Positions 17,829-26,073 of a DNA stretch of 64,000 bases are shown piece after piece (within the stretch, counting starts at the first letter, position 1; each line of letters opens with the position of its first letter). The position numbers and the translations under genes are program-made. Origin of the DNA: an uncultured Prevotella sp. (GTDB lineage Bacteria; Bacteroidota; Bacteroidia; Bacteroidales; Bacteroidaceae); NCBI GenBank assembly GCA_944320305.1, contig CALUGW010000005.1, positions 1 through 64,000 on the forward strand. The letters run 5' to 3'. Below the pieces are notes generated by a model, which saw only the letters and a list, made by a program, of their open reading frames with translations, was not told where the DNA came from and made no database searches.

Positions 17829-18605
17829 ATGAGCACTGTCATCTACCCATCGCCCATATTCGGGCCTGTGCACAGCCGCCGCCTGGGCGTGTCGCTTGGA
17901 ATAAACCTCATGCCCGCCGATGGAAAGGTGTGCACCTTTGACTGCATCTACTGCGAGTGCGGCTTCAACGCCGACCGCCGCCCCACCCTGCCGAGGCCCA
18001 CACGCGCCGAGGTGGCCGACGCGCTGGAGCAGAGGCTGCGCCGGATGCAGGCCGACGGCCAGGCGCCCGACGTGCTGACCTTCGCCGGCAACGGAGAGCC
18101 GACGCTGCACCCCGACTTCGCGGCCATCATCGGCGACACCATCGGGCTGCGCGACAAGTACTTCCCCCGGGCGCGCATATCGGTGCTGAGCAACGCCACG
18201 GCCGCGGCAAGACCGGACGTCCACGAAGCGCTGACGCGCGTTGACAACAACATCCTGAAGCTCGACACCGTGTGCCCCGACTACATCAACACCGTGAACC
18301 GGCCCGCAGGCCGCTACTCCGTCGATGATACGATTGAGACGCTGCGCTCGTTCGGCGGGCACGCCGTCATACAGACCATGTTCATGAAAGGCTCGTTCAA
18401 CGGCAAGGACGTTGACAACACTTCTGAGCGCTACGTGGCGCCGTGGCTCGAAAAGGTGGTCTATATCGCGCCGCGCGAGGTGATGATATACACCATTGAC
18501 CGCGAGACGCCCGACCATGACCTGCGCAAAGCATCGCACGGGGAGCTCGACGCCATACGCGACCGGGTAATAGCGGCCGGCATACCCTGCACGGCGTCAT
18601 ACTAA
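17829..18605 (+). CDS. radical SAM protein
   Basis: 258 aa. The iron-sulfur motif CTFDCIYC (Cys35, Cys39, Cys42) binds a 4Fe-4S cluster that cleaves SAM to a radical. FAGNGEPTLHP (the GGE-like SAM-binding turn) and a partial barrel follow. The N-terminal FGPVHSRRLGVSLGINL is characteristic of the small family related to wybutosine-type or archaeosine-like radical SAM proteins that is common in anaerobes. The reaction is not known. There is no maturase or peptide substrate gene nearby. It is monocistronic and divergent from ftsX. Confidence 0.85.
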   Translation: MSTVIYPSPIFGPVHSRRLGVSLGINLMPADGKVCTFDCIYCECGFNADRRPTLPRPTRAEVADALEQRLRRMQADGQAPDVLTFAGNGEPTLHPDFAAIIGDTIGLRDKYFPRARISVLSNATAAARPDVHEALTRVDNNILKLDTVCPDYINTVNRPAGRYSVDDTIETLRSFGGHAVIQTMFMKGSFNGKDVDNTSERYVAPWLEKVVYIAPREVMIYTIDRETPDHDLRKASHGELDAIRDRVIAAGIPCTASY

Positions 18606-18645
18606 TACTAATTAGGAGTTTTGAATTTGGAATTGGGAGTTATGT

Positions 18646-18905
18646 GTGTCCGCAATCTGCCAAGCTTTCAAATATTCGCAGGGAGCGTCTCGCATATGGC
18701 CATTCAACGCACCGCCGCGAAATCCAGAATTGAATATCCGCCAATTGCCAAATTGTTTCCTCTATAAGGGCGTGTCTCGCAAACTGTCATTCCGCGCTCG
18801 ACGCGGAATCCAGCAATCATTGCTCTATTCTGGATTCCGCGTCGAGCGCGGAATGCCCCCGCATCACAAGTGCGGGGTGACTTAGCGTCGGAATGACGCT
18901 GGTGT
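18646..18905. repeat. interspersed repeat family A, copy 3 (composite)
   Basis: Two partial units follow each other: TCCGCAATCTGCCAAG with GGGAGCGTCTCGCA, then CCGCCAATTGCCAAATT with GGGCGTGTCTCGCA. The second encloses a 26-bp perfect inverted repeat (18788-18813 and 18830-18855) centred on ATTCCGCG and CGCGGAAT, with a 16-nt loop. Confidence 0.85.
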
Positions 18906-18974
18906 GCGCCGCAGCACGGAACAGAAGCCATTTTGCGGCTCACACTTTTTCACAACAGTTAAAAAAAACGGCTC

Positions 18975-19241
18975 TCATGCCTCTGAATTTCCGCGTATTT
19001 GAAAACAAAAAACATTTGGCCGCAAATAAGCGCGGCACGAGTGTGCAACCGTAACCTGTTGGGTCAATTAGACTTATTAGTCCAATTAGCCTGACTGTGC
19101 AACTTTTTCACCCCCAAAAAGCACCATTCTCAGCCACAAAACGGCCTTTTTCGCCCTGCGAGAAGGGCCGTTTGGCGTTCTGATATGGCCTATATTGCAA
19201 CGCAAAACGGCCCATATCGCATCGCAATATGGGCCGTTTTG
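18975..19241. repeat. interspersed repeat family B, copy 1 (long form)
   Basis: The first part (19030-19110: GCGCGGCACGAGTGTGCAAC onward, with GACTTATTAGTCCAATTAGC) is similar to 44165-44255. The second part is a cluster of AAAACGGCC motifs, ending in a perfect hairpin: GCAAAACGGCCCATAT (19201-19216) and ATATGGGCCGTTTTGC (19226-19241). Confidence 0.85.
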
Positions 19242-19425
19242 CAAAATCAGACGCATCCAAGCCCCCTCCGAAGCGGGCCATGGAGCATTCCCGGAATCTA
19301 TTTCAACAGTTTCTGAAGTGTTAAAATCGGCATCCGCTTACCGTCATTCCCACACGGAATTGCGCGTGCGGGGTAAACCAGAATCGCATAAGATCCTTAC
19401 ATCCAATAGCCAATACACATGCTAA

Positions 19426-19466
19426 AAGCCCCGCGCACCGGGGCAATGCCTCTGTGCGCGGGGCTT
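19426..19466 (-). terminator. terminator of the SusC locus
   Basis: AAGCCCCGCGCAC and GTGCGCGGGGCTT form a perfect 13-bp stem, followed on the minus strand by TTAGCATG, about 50 nt after the last gene of the locus. Confidence 0.8.
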
Positions 19467-19516
19467 GATGATTAGCGCGTACGGCGGCCACGCCGATACG
19501 GCATGACGCTGTATTT

Positions 19517-21682
19517 TTACTTAACGATGACCTTCTGGACAGTGCCGTCGGAGTACTTGATGATGTTCAAGCCCTTCTGCGGAGCGTCGAGCTTTACACC
19601 GTTGACACTGTAGCGGGCAACCTCCGTGCGGGCCGCGCCGGCGGACTCCACATCGTCGATGCCCACTGCGCCGCTGCCGAGAGCAATCTGGTCAGCGTTG
19701 ACAATGGTGCCGTTGTTGCGGTTGATGAGCAGCACGGCGAGCTTGAGAGCCTCCTTGTTCTGGATGTTCTTGAAGGTGGAGATGTCGAAAGTGGTGGTGT
19801 AGTTGCGCTCCCTGTTGGCCACAATGTTGTTGGAGATGCTGTTGTCGATGCCTGACGTTCCGCTCCAGATGTGCACAATAACGTCGTCGTAAGGCATTGT
19901 CACCACGGCGGGCTTGCTGACCCACGGCTCTGTGTCGGCATTCTTGTAGGGGTCGAGCAGCGTGAACTCCCGGTTGTAAATCTGGTAATACATATCGGTG
20001 TATTCCTTAGAAAAGTAGTTGGACTGCAGCCATGTGGTGTCTGTGCCGGCCTGGCCGTCCTCGGTGAGCACGAAAGCAAGCGCGTAGTTGGGGTCGAGGC
20101 GGGTTACGCCGAACTCATACAGCACCTCGGCAGTGATCTCACTCTTGGCAAAGTTGGAGTAATAAGCGTCGAGAGTGACCTTGCCCTCTGCGGGATACAG
20201 CGTGTCGAGCATATGGATTGTCTCGGTGGAGCCATACAGCATATGGACGCCGTCCTCGTCTTCAGTGTAAGGATAGTTGACGCCCATATATGCGTCGCCG
20301 GTCTGCATACGGTTGAAAATGGCGTCGCCCAGATTGAATCCGAAGGTGTTGGCCACATCAAGATAGCTATCCTCCTGCATCGGGTCAACGATTACGGCCG
20401 AGCCGTTGGATATGGAGAAGTGGGCCATGAGGGGTATGACCTTGTCGCCAAAATCTTTCTTCATGCGGTCAACTCCGGCATAGGTGATGGGAGAAGAGCC
20501 GTCGCCATTGCTGAGGAGAATCTCTACGACAGACTTGCGCTCATAGGGAGTGGCCACGGCATACATGGTGCCACTGGCTGAGGACTCTTCGGAAATGTTC
20601 TCCAGACCGTCAACCTTTGTGATGGTGGCTGTGACTGTGTTCTGGCCTGTCTGGGTGGCTGTTGCCGGCAGAGTGATGGTCGCCGTCTCATAAGAGGGCA
20701 GCGGCGTATCGAACGTGAATGTCTGCTCGGCGCCCTTTGTGCCGTTGACATCGACAACATAGCTGATCTCATTGACGGGATTGAAGCCGTTGTTCATCAC
20801 AGCAAACGACATCGCGGCTGACTTGCCCACAACGCCTGATGCCTCCAATGCGCCGCCGATGGCCACATCGTGAGACTCAAGGCCTGTAACATCGCAATGT
20901 ACGGCTGTGGACAAGTTGCCGAAGCCCGTGCCGTAGAGGCCCTGCCAGCCTTGGTAGTCGCCAGAGGGCACGTAATAGTATCCGCCGTTGAGGGCGTCTG
21001 TGCCCACGAACACAAGGGCGATGTCGCCATCCTCCTCGGCATTGCCGCCGGTATATGTGAAAGAATAGCCCACGAAGCAACCGCCCTCGGGAATCTTGTA
21101 AGGCTGGGGAAGGGCAAGCGTGTCGATGGCAATGTTAAGGGCGTTGGTGCCGGGGGTTATGGAGCTGCCCTCGATGGTGGCCACGTCTACATCGAAACTG
21201 TAATCGGCAGCCTCGGGCGAGGTGGGAATCAGATAACTGTCGTCCTGAAGAACAACAGCAGAGAACCACACCTTGAGATTCTTTATTTTGTCCTTTGTTC
21301 CGAAAATGATTGAAACAGAATCGACAGTAGCCCCGGCATAGCCGTAGGGAACAAGGCTGCAGACATGATAGGTGGAAATTTCATTAAGACTGGCGGGTCT
21401 GAAGTAGTCTGAATTGCGGTAGCTGAACCACCTGGTCTCCTTGCCGGTGCCGTCGGCTTTCATCGGCACGCCTGCCTGCACGGCTGAACGGCTGGGACCG
21501 ACCCACATTGTGGCTTTGGCCTGCTCGGAAGAGAGCTGTGACTTGACTGTAGGGATGCGGTTCTGGAAGAACTTGCTACTGTTGTTCGCAAGTTTCCGGC
21601 CCTGCTTCAGCTGCACAGTCTGGGCATTCGCAGCACCAACAAAAGCAAAAGCCAGCACGCCAAAAAGTAATCTTTTGATCAT
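19517..21682 (-). CDS. Omp28-like outer-surface protein with T9SS-type C-terminal tail
   Basis: 721 aa. A signal peptide (1-20) is followed by a beta-rich N-terminal region, an Ig-like domain (about 270-370), and an Omp28/thioredoxin-like domain (about 375-640) with VVEILLSNGDG. In related proteins this segment reads TGTWCGYCP, so the CxxC pair is missing here. The end (about 690-721, VNGVKLDAPQKGLNIIKYSD) looks like a type IX secretion sorting tail or an equivalent C-terminal strand module. It is the last gene of the SusC locus, 70 nt after the Omp28 lipoprotein. Role unknown; probably exported to the cell surface. Confidence 0.75.
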   Translation of the reverse strand: MIKRLLFGVLAFAFVGAANAQTVQLKQGRKLANNSSKFFQNRIPTVKSQLSSEQAKATMWVGPSRSAVQAGVPMKADGTGKETRWFSYRNSDYFRPASLNEISTYHVCSLVPYGYAGATVDSVSIIFGTKDKIKNLKVWFSAVVLQDDSYLIPTSPEAADYSFDVDVATIEGSSITPGTNALNIAIDTLALPQPYKIPEGGCFVGYSFTYTGGNAEEDGDIALVFVGTDALNGGYYYVPSGDYQGWQGLYGTGFGNLSTAVHCDVTGLESHDVAIGGALEASGVVGKSAAMSFAVMNNGFNPVNEISYVVDVNGTKGAEQTFTFDTPLPSYETATITLPATATQTGQNTVTATITKVDGLENISEESSASGTMYAVATPYERKSVVEILLSNGDGSSPITYAGVDRMKKDFGDKVIPLMAHFSISNGSAVIVDPMQEDSYLDVANTFGFNLGDAIFNRMQTGDAYMGVNYPYTEDEDGVHMLYGSTETIHMLDTLYPAEGKVTLDAYYSNFAKSEITAEVLYEFGVTRLDPNYALAFVLTEDGQAGTDTTWLQSNYFSKEYTDMYYQIYNREFTLLDPYKNADTEPWVSKPAVVTMPYDDVIVHIWSGTSGIDNSISNNIVANRERNYTTTFDISTFKNIQNKEALKLAVLLINRNNGTIVNADQIALGSGAVGIDDVESAGAARTEVARYSVNGVKLDAPQKGLNIIKYSDGTVQKVIVK

Positions 21683-21752
21683 GATCTTCTGTTTTGATTT
21701 TTAAATTATTATTTAGTACTAATGTTCTTTAATTGAAACGACACAACAAGCG

Positions 21753-22652
21753 TCACTCTGCCGCATCTTCACCGGCATCGGCGGCCTGCACAAGCGGCAC
21801 TCGCAAGGCCTGGGCAACACCGGCAGCATTGTCTACGAAGACGACAACGGCCATGTGTTCAGGACGCCACACCTCATTGAGCGTGAACGTGGCGGTGTGA
21901 AGCAGCTGCGGCTCATTGCCGTAAGGAACCGAGACAGCCTCGCCGGCCATGGGTGTGGCCGAGGCGCGGAAGATGTTGTTGAACACGTGGTCGTATTCAT
22001 AACCGTCCTCAAGACGCTGGATAGAGACTATACTGTCTTCGGTAAGCCAGACGTGGACATTGCCTGTGTAGCCGCCCTCATCGGTGGAGCGGCCAAGCAC
22101 CTCGACAGTGAGCGAGCGGCTGGCAGCATCGTAACTTGTGCGGGCTGAAAGGCTGACATTGGCCTCAACACGCAGAGCGGAGACAATATTGGTGGCCCAC
22201 TGACCCATACCAAGCACCCCGCTGTTGCGGTTGATAACGGCATTAGGCTCGCTCGTAAGCCCGTAACTGCTGAAGAGCTGTTCGCCAAAGTCTGTGGCAA
22301 GTCCCTGATAACCCAATGCCTGCCCCATGGTCTCGTTGATGGCCAGCATCTGGCCGACGCCGGCATGGAGCGAAACAACAACAACGCGGTCGGAACCGCC
22401 GTTGGCCTCCTGCATAGTTTCAAGAGCCTCTGTTGCGGCAGGACAATTGACGCAGAGCTGGCCTGAGAACTCCTCGACGAGCACGGCGCGCAGAACAGTA
22501 TCGACAACGGCGGTGTCGGAGCCGGTGGTGTCGCCCGGCTCAGATGGAACCACCGCCACATACCGCTCGTTTTCGCCCACCTGCTCGCAGGAGGCAAACA
22601 GAGCCGCAAAGGCAGCAAAGGCCACGCAGAATATGCTTTTATACTTTATCAT
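21753..22652 (-). CDS. Omp28-family lipoprotein with thioredoxin-like CxxC
   Basis: 299 aa. A lipoprotein signal ends at Cys22 (ALFASC). The mature part has an acidic start, then VEEFSGQLCVNCPAA (CxxC at 67 and 70), the Omp28 version of a thioredoxin-like active site. This is followed by a C-terminal beta-sandwich. Omp28 proteins are outer-membrane lipoproteins of Bacteroidetes of uncertain role, and the CxxC suggests thiol exchange. It starts 8 nt after the DUF6029 gene and precedes the larger Omp28-like protein that lacks the cysteine pair. Confidence 0.82.
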   Translation of the reverse strand: MIKYKSIFCVAFAAFAALFASCEQVGENERYVAVVPSEPGDTTGSDTAVVDTVLRAVLVEEFSGQLCVNCPAATEALETMQEANGGSDRVVVVSLHAGVGQMLAINETMGQALGYQGLATDFGEQLFSSYGLTSEPNAVINRNSGVLGMGQWATNIVSALRVEANVSLSARTSYDAASRSLTVEVLGRSTDEGGYTGNVHVWLTEDSIVSIQRLEDGYEYDHVFNNIFRASATPMAGEAVSVPYGNEPQLLHTATFTLNEVWRPEHMAVVVFVDNAAGVAQALRVPLVQAADAGEDAAE

Positions 22653-22660
22653 CGCGGGAA

Positions 22661-24391
22661 TCAGAAATTAAAGTTGTAAGACATGGTGACACCCTTGCTG
22701 GCGGGCACCCAGCGGCAGACGCCGCCGGAGCAGTTCATGCCGGCGCGGGTGCGGGCATAGCCAACCTGGAGGCGGTGCGCCCCCTTGGCAAAGGTTACGG
22801 AGCCGTTGTAATAATGTATCTCGTCGTCAATGCTGTACTCGTCGGACACGGTGAACATGAGGTAAGGAAGCACCGACAGCTCAAGCAGGCCGTAAACGCA
22901 GTCGCAGTCGCCGTCCTCGACGTTCTTGCCCGACGTGAGGTCGAGATACTGGGCCTCGGCGCGGAGCGTGAACTTGTTGTTGAACTGATACTTGGCCTCG
23001 GCCACATAGATGTTGCTGTGGAGCATTCCGCCGTGACCCTCAACCGCAGTCTTGTTGTAGAACTGGTTCATGTACATGAGGTTGAGCTTGAAGGCGCTGG
23101 TGATCTTCTTCTCCAGCTGAACGTTGAAGTCCTGGTAGTAGCGTGAGTCGCCCCACTTCCAGAAGGCGGAGCCGTAACCATCGGTTCCAAAGTAATAGCC
23201 GTTTGTTCCCTGGATGATTCCATCGGCAGTGCGGATGTTCTGCGCTATGGAATGAACGTAGGAGAAATTTGCCTTTATCTTCGTGCCGTACTTTCCGCCA
23301 AGGAAAGAATGGCGCTTGAAGTTGTAGGCCAGCTCAGCCTGGTAGGCCCACTCGCCGTCGGGGTTGGTGGCGTAAGGATAGCGGGCGGCCAGAGCGTAGG
23401 TGTGCTCCATGGTGAACGCCGGCAGGTGGTTGATGTAAGAAGAGTTCTCAGTCACCGACGGCAGGGTGCGGCTGCTGCGGAACGACATGTTGTCGCTGCG
23501 CTTGGCCTGCACAAGAACGCTCATGCCGCGCTTGGAATAGCTGGCGGAGAGCATGGCCACGTAGCCCTTGCGATAGATGTAGTCGTTGCCCTGCGAGGGG
23601 TCCTGGTTCTTCTGGGCGTACTCGGCCAGCACGTTCCAGTTGCCTGTCTGCAGGCGCAGACGGACATCGAAAGCCTGCACATTCTTGGGCAGATTCAGCC
23701 GCTCGGCGCCGTCATAGCTCGCGATAAGGGTCTCATCTCCCTCGTGCTTGTTGACAAACGAGGCGCCGAAGGTGAGATAGGTGTTGCCCTCGCGCATACG
23801 CTTGAACCACTGGTCAACGCTCAACTCCACGTCGGCGCCGGCGATCCACGAGTCGTTAAGGCCCTCGAAAGGTCCGCCGTCGTGCCAGTAGCGGCGCTGC
23901 TTTCCGGCGAGAGCCTTGACCGTGGCCCAGCTGAAAGGCTTGTAGACAATGCGCCCGCCGAGCAGCGAGTTGTCTATGCCGAGGGTGCGCTCCTCATATG
24001 TGCGGAGAATAAAGCCGGAGCCGAACTGCTCGTAAAAGTTTCCGGCGGTAAGCTCAACGTTCTTGTATTTGCCCTTGACATAAATGTAAGGTATTCCCCA
24101 GCCGGCATAGTCAGGCTCGAAGCCGGGCAGCGGATGGTCGAGATACTCCACACGGGCGCCTGCGTCAATGTATTTGCTCGTAAGATTGACTTCGGCGAAA
24201 GAGTTCGTCAGGGCAAACTCACTGTAATCCTCGGCGCCGATTTTCTCGTCAGCCTGCGGAATAAGAATGTCACTCTGGATGCTTCCGCTGACCTGCACCT
24301 TGTTGTCCCGGGCGCCGGAATCCTGCGCGAATGCGGCAGTGGAGGCCACTGCCAGGCATCCGCAGACAGACAATAATCTAAACAGTCTCAA
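22661..24391 (-). CDS. DUF6029-type outer membrane beta-barrel protein
   Basis: 576 aa. After a signal peptide (1-23), the whole length alternates amphipathic strands with aromatic residues, as in a beta-barrel. Examples are YIYVKGKYKNVELTAGNFYE and repeated Tyr/Trp/Phe-ended strands, and the last strand ends in Phe (MSYNFNF), the outer-membrane insertion signal. The sequence resembles the DUF6029 family that occurs with SusC/TlpA/Omp28 genes. No enzymatic motif is seen, so a channel or scaffold role is likely. It lies 21 nt after tlpA. Confidence 0.75.
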   Translation of the reverse strand: MRLFRLLSVCGCLAVASTAAFAQDSGARDNKVQVSGSIQSDILIPQADEKIGAEDYSEFALTNSFAEVNLTSKYIDAGARVEYLDHPLPGFEPDYAGWGIPYIYVKGKYKNVELTAGNFYEQFGSGFILRTYEERTLGIDNSLLGGRIVYKPFSWATVKALAGKQRRYWHDGGPFEGLNDSWIAGADVELSVDQWFKRMREGNTYLTFGASFVNKHEGDETLIASYDGAERLNLPKNVQAFDVRLRLQTGNWNVLAEYAQKNQDPSQGNDYIYRKGYVAMLSASYSKRGMSVLVQAKRSDNMSFRSSRTLPSVTENSSYINHLPAFTMEHTYALAARYPYATNPDGEWAYQAELAYNFKRHSFLGGKYGTKIKANFSYVHSIAQNIRTADGIIQGTNGYYFGTDGYGSAFWKWGDSRYYQDFNVQLEKKITSAFKLNLMYMNQFYNKTAVEGHGGMLHSNIYVAEAKYQFNNKFTLRAEAQYLDLTSGKNVEDGDCDCVYGLLELSVLPYLMFTVSDEYSIDDEIHYYNGSVTFAKGAHRLQVGYARTRAGMNCSGGVCRWVPASKGVTMSYNFNF

Positions 24392-24412
24392 AACAAACAG
24401 TTTAAAGATGAA

Positions 24413-24904
24413 TTACTTTACCAGTTCGCGTACTTTCTCTATAAGCTCATTCTCGGCGCCGTCAGTGTAGCCGTTGTGCTTGTAGACGATGTTGCCCTGG
24501 CCATCGACGATGAGCACATAGGGTATCATCTGGATGCCCAGAGCGCGCTTGAAGTCACTGTTCGGGTCGAGCAACACGTCATATTCCCACCCGTTGCTGT
24601 CTACGAGCGGCTTCACCTTGTTGATATTCTGCGCCTGGTCGATGCTCACTGCTATGAGCTTCACGCCGGTCTCGTCCTGCCAGTCGGCATAAACCTCGCT
24701 GATGGCAGAAAGCTCGCGGTTGCACGGCTTGCACCATGTGGCGAAGAAAGAGATGATGAAAGGCTTGCCGTTGTTCGACAGCTGGTCTGTCTGAACAGTC
24801 TTGCCGCTGATGTCTTTCAGTGTGACAGCAGGAAGCTTCTGCGCCTGCGCGATTCCCGCTATCGCGAGAAAAGCCACTATGAACAAAACTTTAAGATTCT
24901 TCAT
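24413..24904 (-). CDS. TlpA-family thiol-disulfide oxidoreductase
   Basis: 163 aa. A signal peptide (1-21) leads to a thioredoxin fold with the active site ATWCKPC (Cys58 and Cys61), the cis-proline region IQMIPYVLIVDGQGN, and a C-terminal helix. TlpA/ResA-like proteins reduce disulfides in the periplasm, for example in cytochrome maturation or on exported proteins. Its place between BACON and DUF6029 genes suggests that substrates or partners of this locus carry disulfides. A hairpin without a U-tract lies just upstream (24931-24965). Confidence 0.9.
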   Translation of the reverse strand: MKNLKVLFIVAFLAIAGIAQAQKLPAVTLKDISGKTVQTDQLSNNGKPFIISFFATWCKPCNRELSAISEVYADWQDETGVKLIAVSIDQAQNINKVKPLVDSNGWEYDVLLDPNSDFKRALGIQMIPYVLIVDGQGNIVYKHNGYTDGAENELIEKVRELVK

Positions 24905-24930
24905 GACTAAAATGTTTTTAAGGGTTAATG

Positions 24931-24965
24931 GTGTCCGCGTCTATTTATCCATTTGACGCGGACAC
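24931..24965 (-). other. hairpin between BACON and TlpA genes
   Basis: GTGTCCGCGTC and GACGCGGACAC form a perfect 11-bp stem with a 13-nt loop in the 77-nt gap. No clear U-tract follows on the minus strand, so partial termination or RNA processing that splits the locus in two is possible. Confidence 0.6.
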
Positions 24966-24981
24966 CCGGTTATGGTTTAAT

Positions 24982-26064
24982 TCACTTCAAAACGTAAGCA
25001 GCCGCACCGGCTGGCTCACGCCGCAAGTAAGGATAATACAGCCTGAGCATATCGCCCTCATCGGTTTCTTCGCTCATCTCCTTGCTGCTGAACTGGCGCA
25101 AGATGAAGCAATCGAAAGCAGGAGGCTCCAAGCCCTGGAGATTCATGATGGAGCCTTGGAACGGCGCTGTCGTTCCGTTCACGTCATCGTAAGTGAACGA
25201 GGCCGCCATAGTGTAAATCGTGAGGTATTGGGTCCAGAGTTGCTCCGACTCGACTCCAAAAGGCAAGAACAACGATTTGTTGCCGTAATCGCCCACATAA
25301 GAGCCACTGGCGATGACCAGCTGCTTGCTCTCGTCGTCGAACTCAACAGGAATGCTCAGATTGAAATCGGGTATTATGAGAGTAGTTGCTGTCAGCTCAG
25401 CCTCGAAATAGTCAATGCTGCTCGTCGAATCAACAGTGACGTTATAGTACAGTCTGTAATTTCCGGCAATGTCTGTGGCGAAATCAGCCTGGACAATCTG
25501 GACGGAGTCTGTGCTGACTCCCGACTTGAACTTCACATAGCCGGTGCGCACATGGCCCGTAGTGTTTTCGGTGAAATCGACAATGAGACTGTCGGAAGCC
25601 AAAGTCGCATTGACCCAATCAGGCGCCGAAACCAGCTCCACGCCGAAATTGGATGCCAACAGGACAGACTTGCGCGAAGCGGCATCGCCAGAGGTGATGC
25701 GGTCTGAAGATGCGGACAACGCGATGCCACGCTGTATCAAAGCCACCTGTACGGAATCGGTGCCATTGTGAAGAACAACAACAGTCGAACGGCTGCTGAA
25801 GCTATTGTTCTCATCGACATCAACCAAGACAGAGTCACCGTCGATAACAGGGCGGCACCACGCAACCGGCGTCGTCACTGTCACTGTTCCTCCCACGGAA
25901 GTGAACTTTATGGAACCATGCGAAGCCTGTGGCGAGAAACTCATCTGGGCGGAAACCACAGAGATAGTCGATCCGGCCGAATAAGGATTTTCCACCTCAT
26001 CGTCACAAGACGAAAAAGCCACAAGCCCACAAACGGCAAACAATATATTAAAGATTTTCTTCAT
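24982..26064 (-). CDS. BACON-domain lipoprotein
   Basis: 360 aa. A lipoprotein signal ends at Cys20 (AFSSC). Two tandem BACON-like beta-sandwich domains follow (about 33-112 and 113-193), each ending with a VQVALIQRG or VQIVQA strand. The C-terminal domain (about 195-360) starts with IAGNYRLYYNVTVD and is not recognised; it is beta-rich and may bind a ligand. BACON domains in Bacteroidetes surface proteins often act as spacers that hold a binding domain away from the membrane. It starts 9 nt after the DUF4302 gene. Confidence 0.8.
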   Translation of the reverse strand: MKKIFNILFAVCGLVAFSSCDDEVENPYSAGSTISVVSAQMSFSPQASHGSIKFTSVGGTVTVTTPVAWCRPVIDGDSVLVDVDENNSFSSRSTVVVLHNGTDSVQVALIQRGIALSASSDRITSGDAASRKSVLLASNFGVELVSAPDWVNATLASDSLIVDFTENTTGHVRTGYVKFKSGVSTDSVQIVQADFATDIAGNYRLYYNVTVDSTSSIDYFEAELTATTLIIPDFNLSIPVEFDDESKQLVIASGSYVGDYGNKSLFLPFGVESEQLWTQYLTIYTMAASFTYDDVNGTTAPFQGSIMNLQGLEPPAFDCFILRQFSSKEMSEETDEGDMLRLYYPYLRREPAGAAAYVLK

Positions 26065-26073
26065 AAGTCAGAA

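Larger units (their letters stand above)
18606..19516. other. repeat-rich intergenic region
   Basis: 911 nt without a supported gene. It contains a composite copy of repeat family A (18646-18905), then a family B copy (18975-19241), and finally the terminator of the SusC locus (19426-19466). Short reading frames here are built from repeat sequence and are not considered genes. Confidence 0.7.

Noticed and set aside
18646-18943. small open frames within family A repeats
   Set aside because: Their translations consist of repeat sequence (RARRGIQ-type peptides) with no conservation or start signals.
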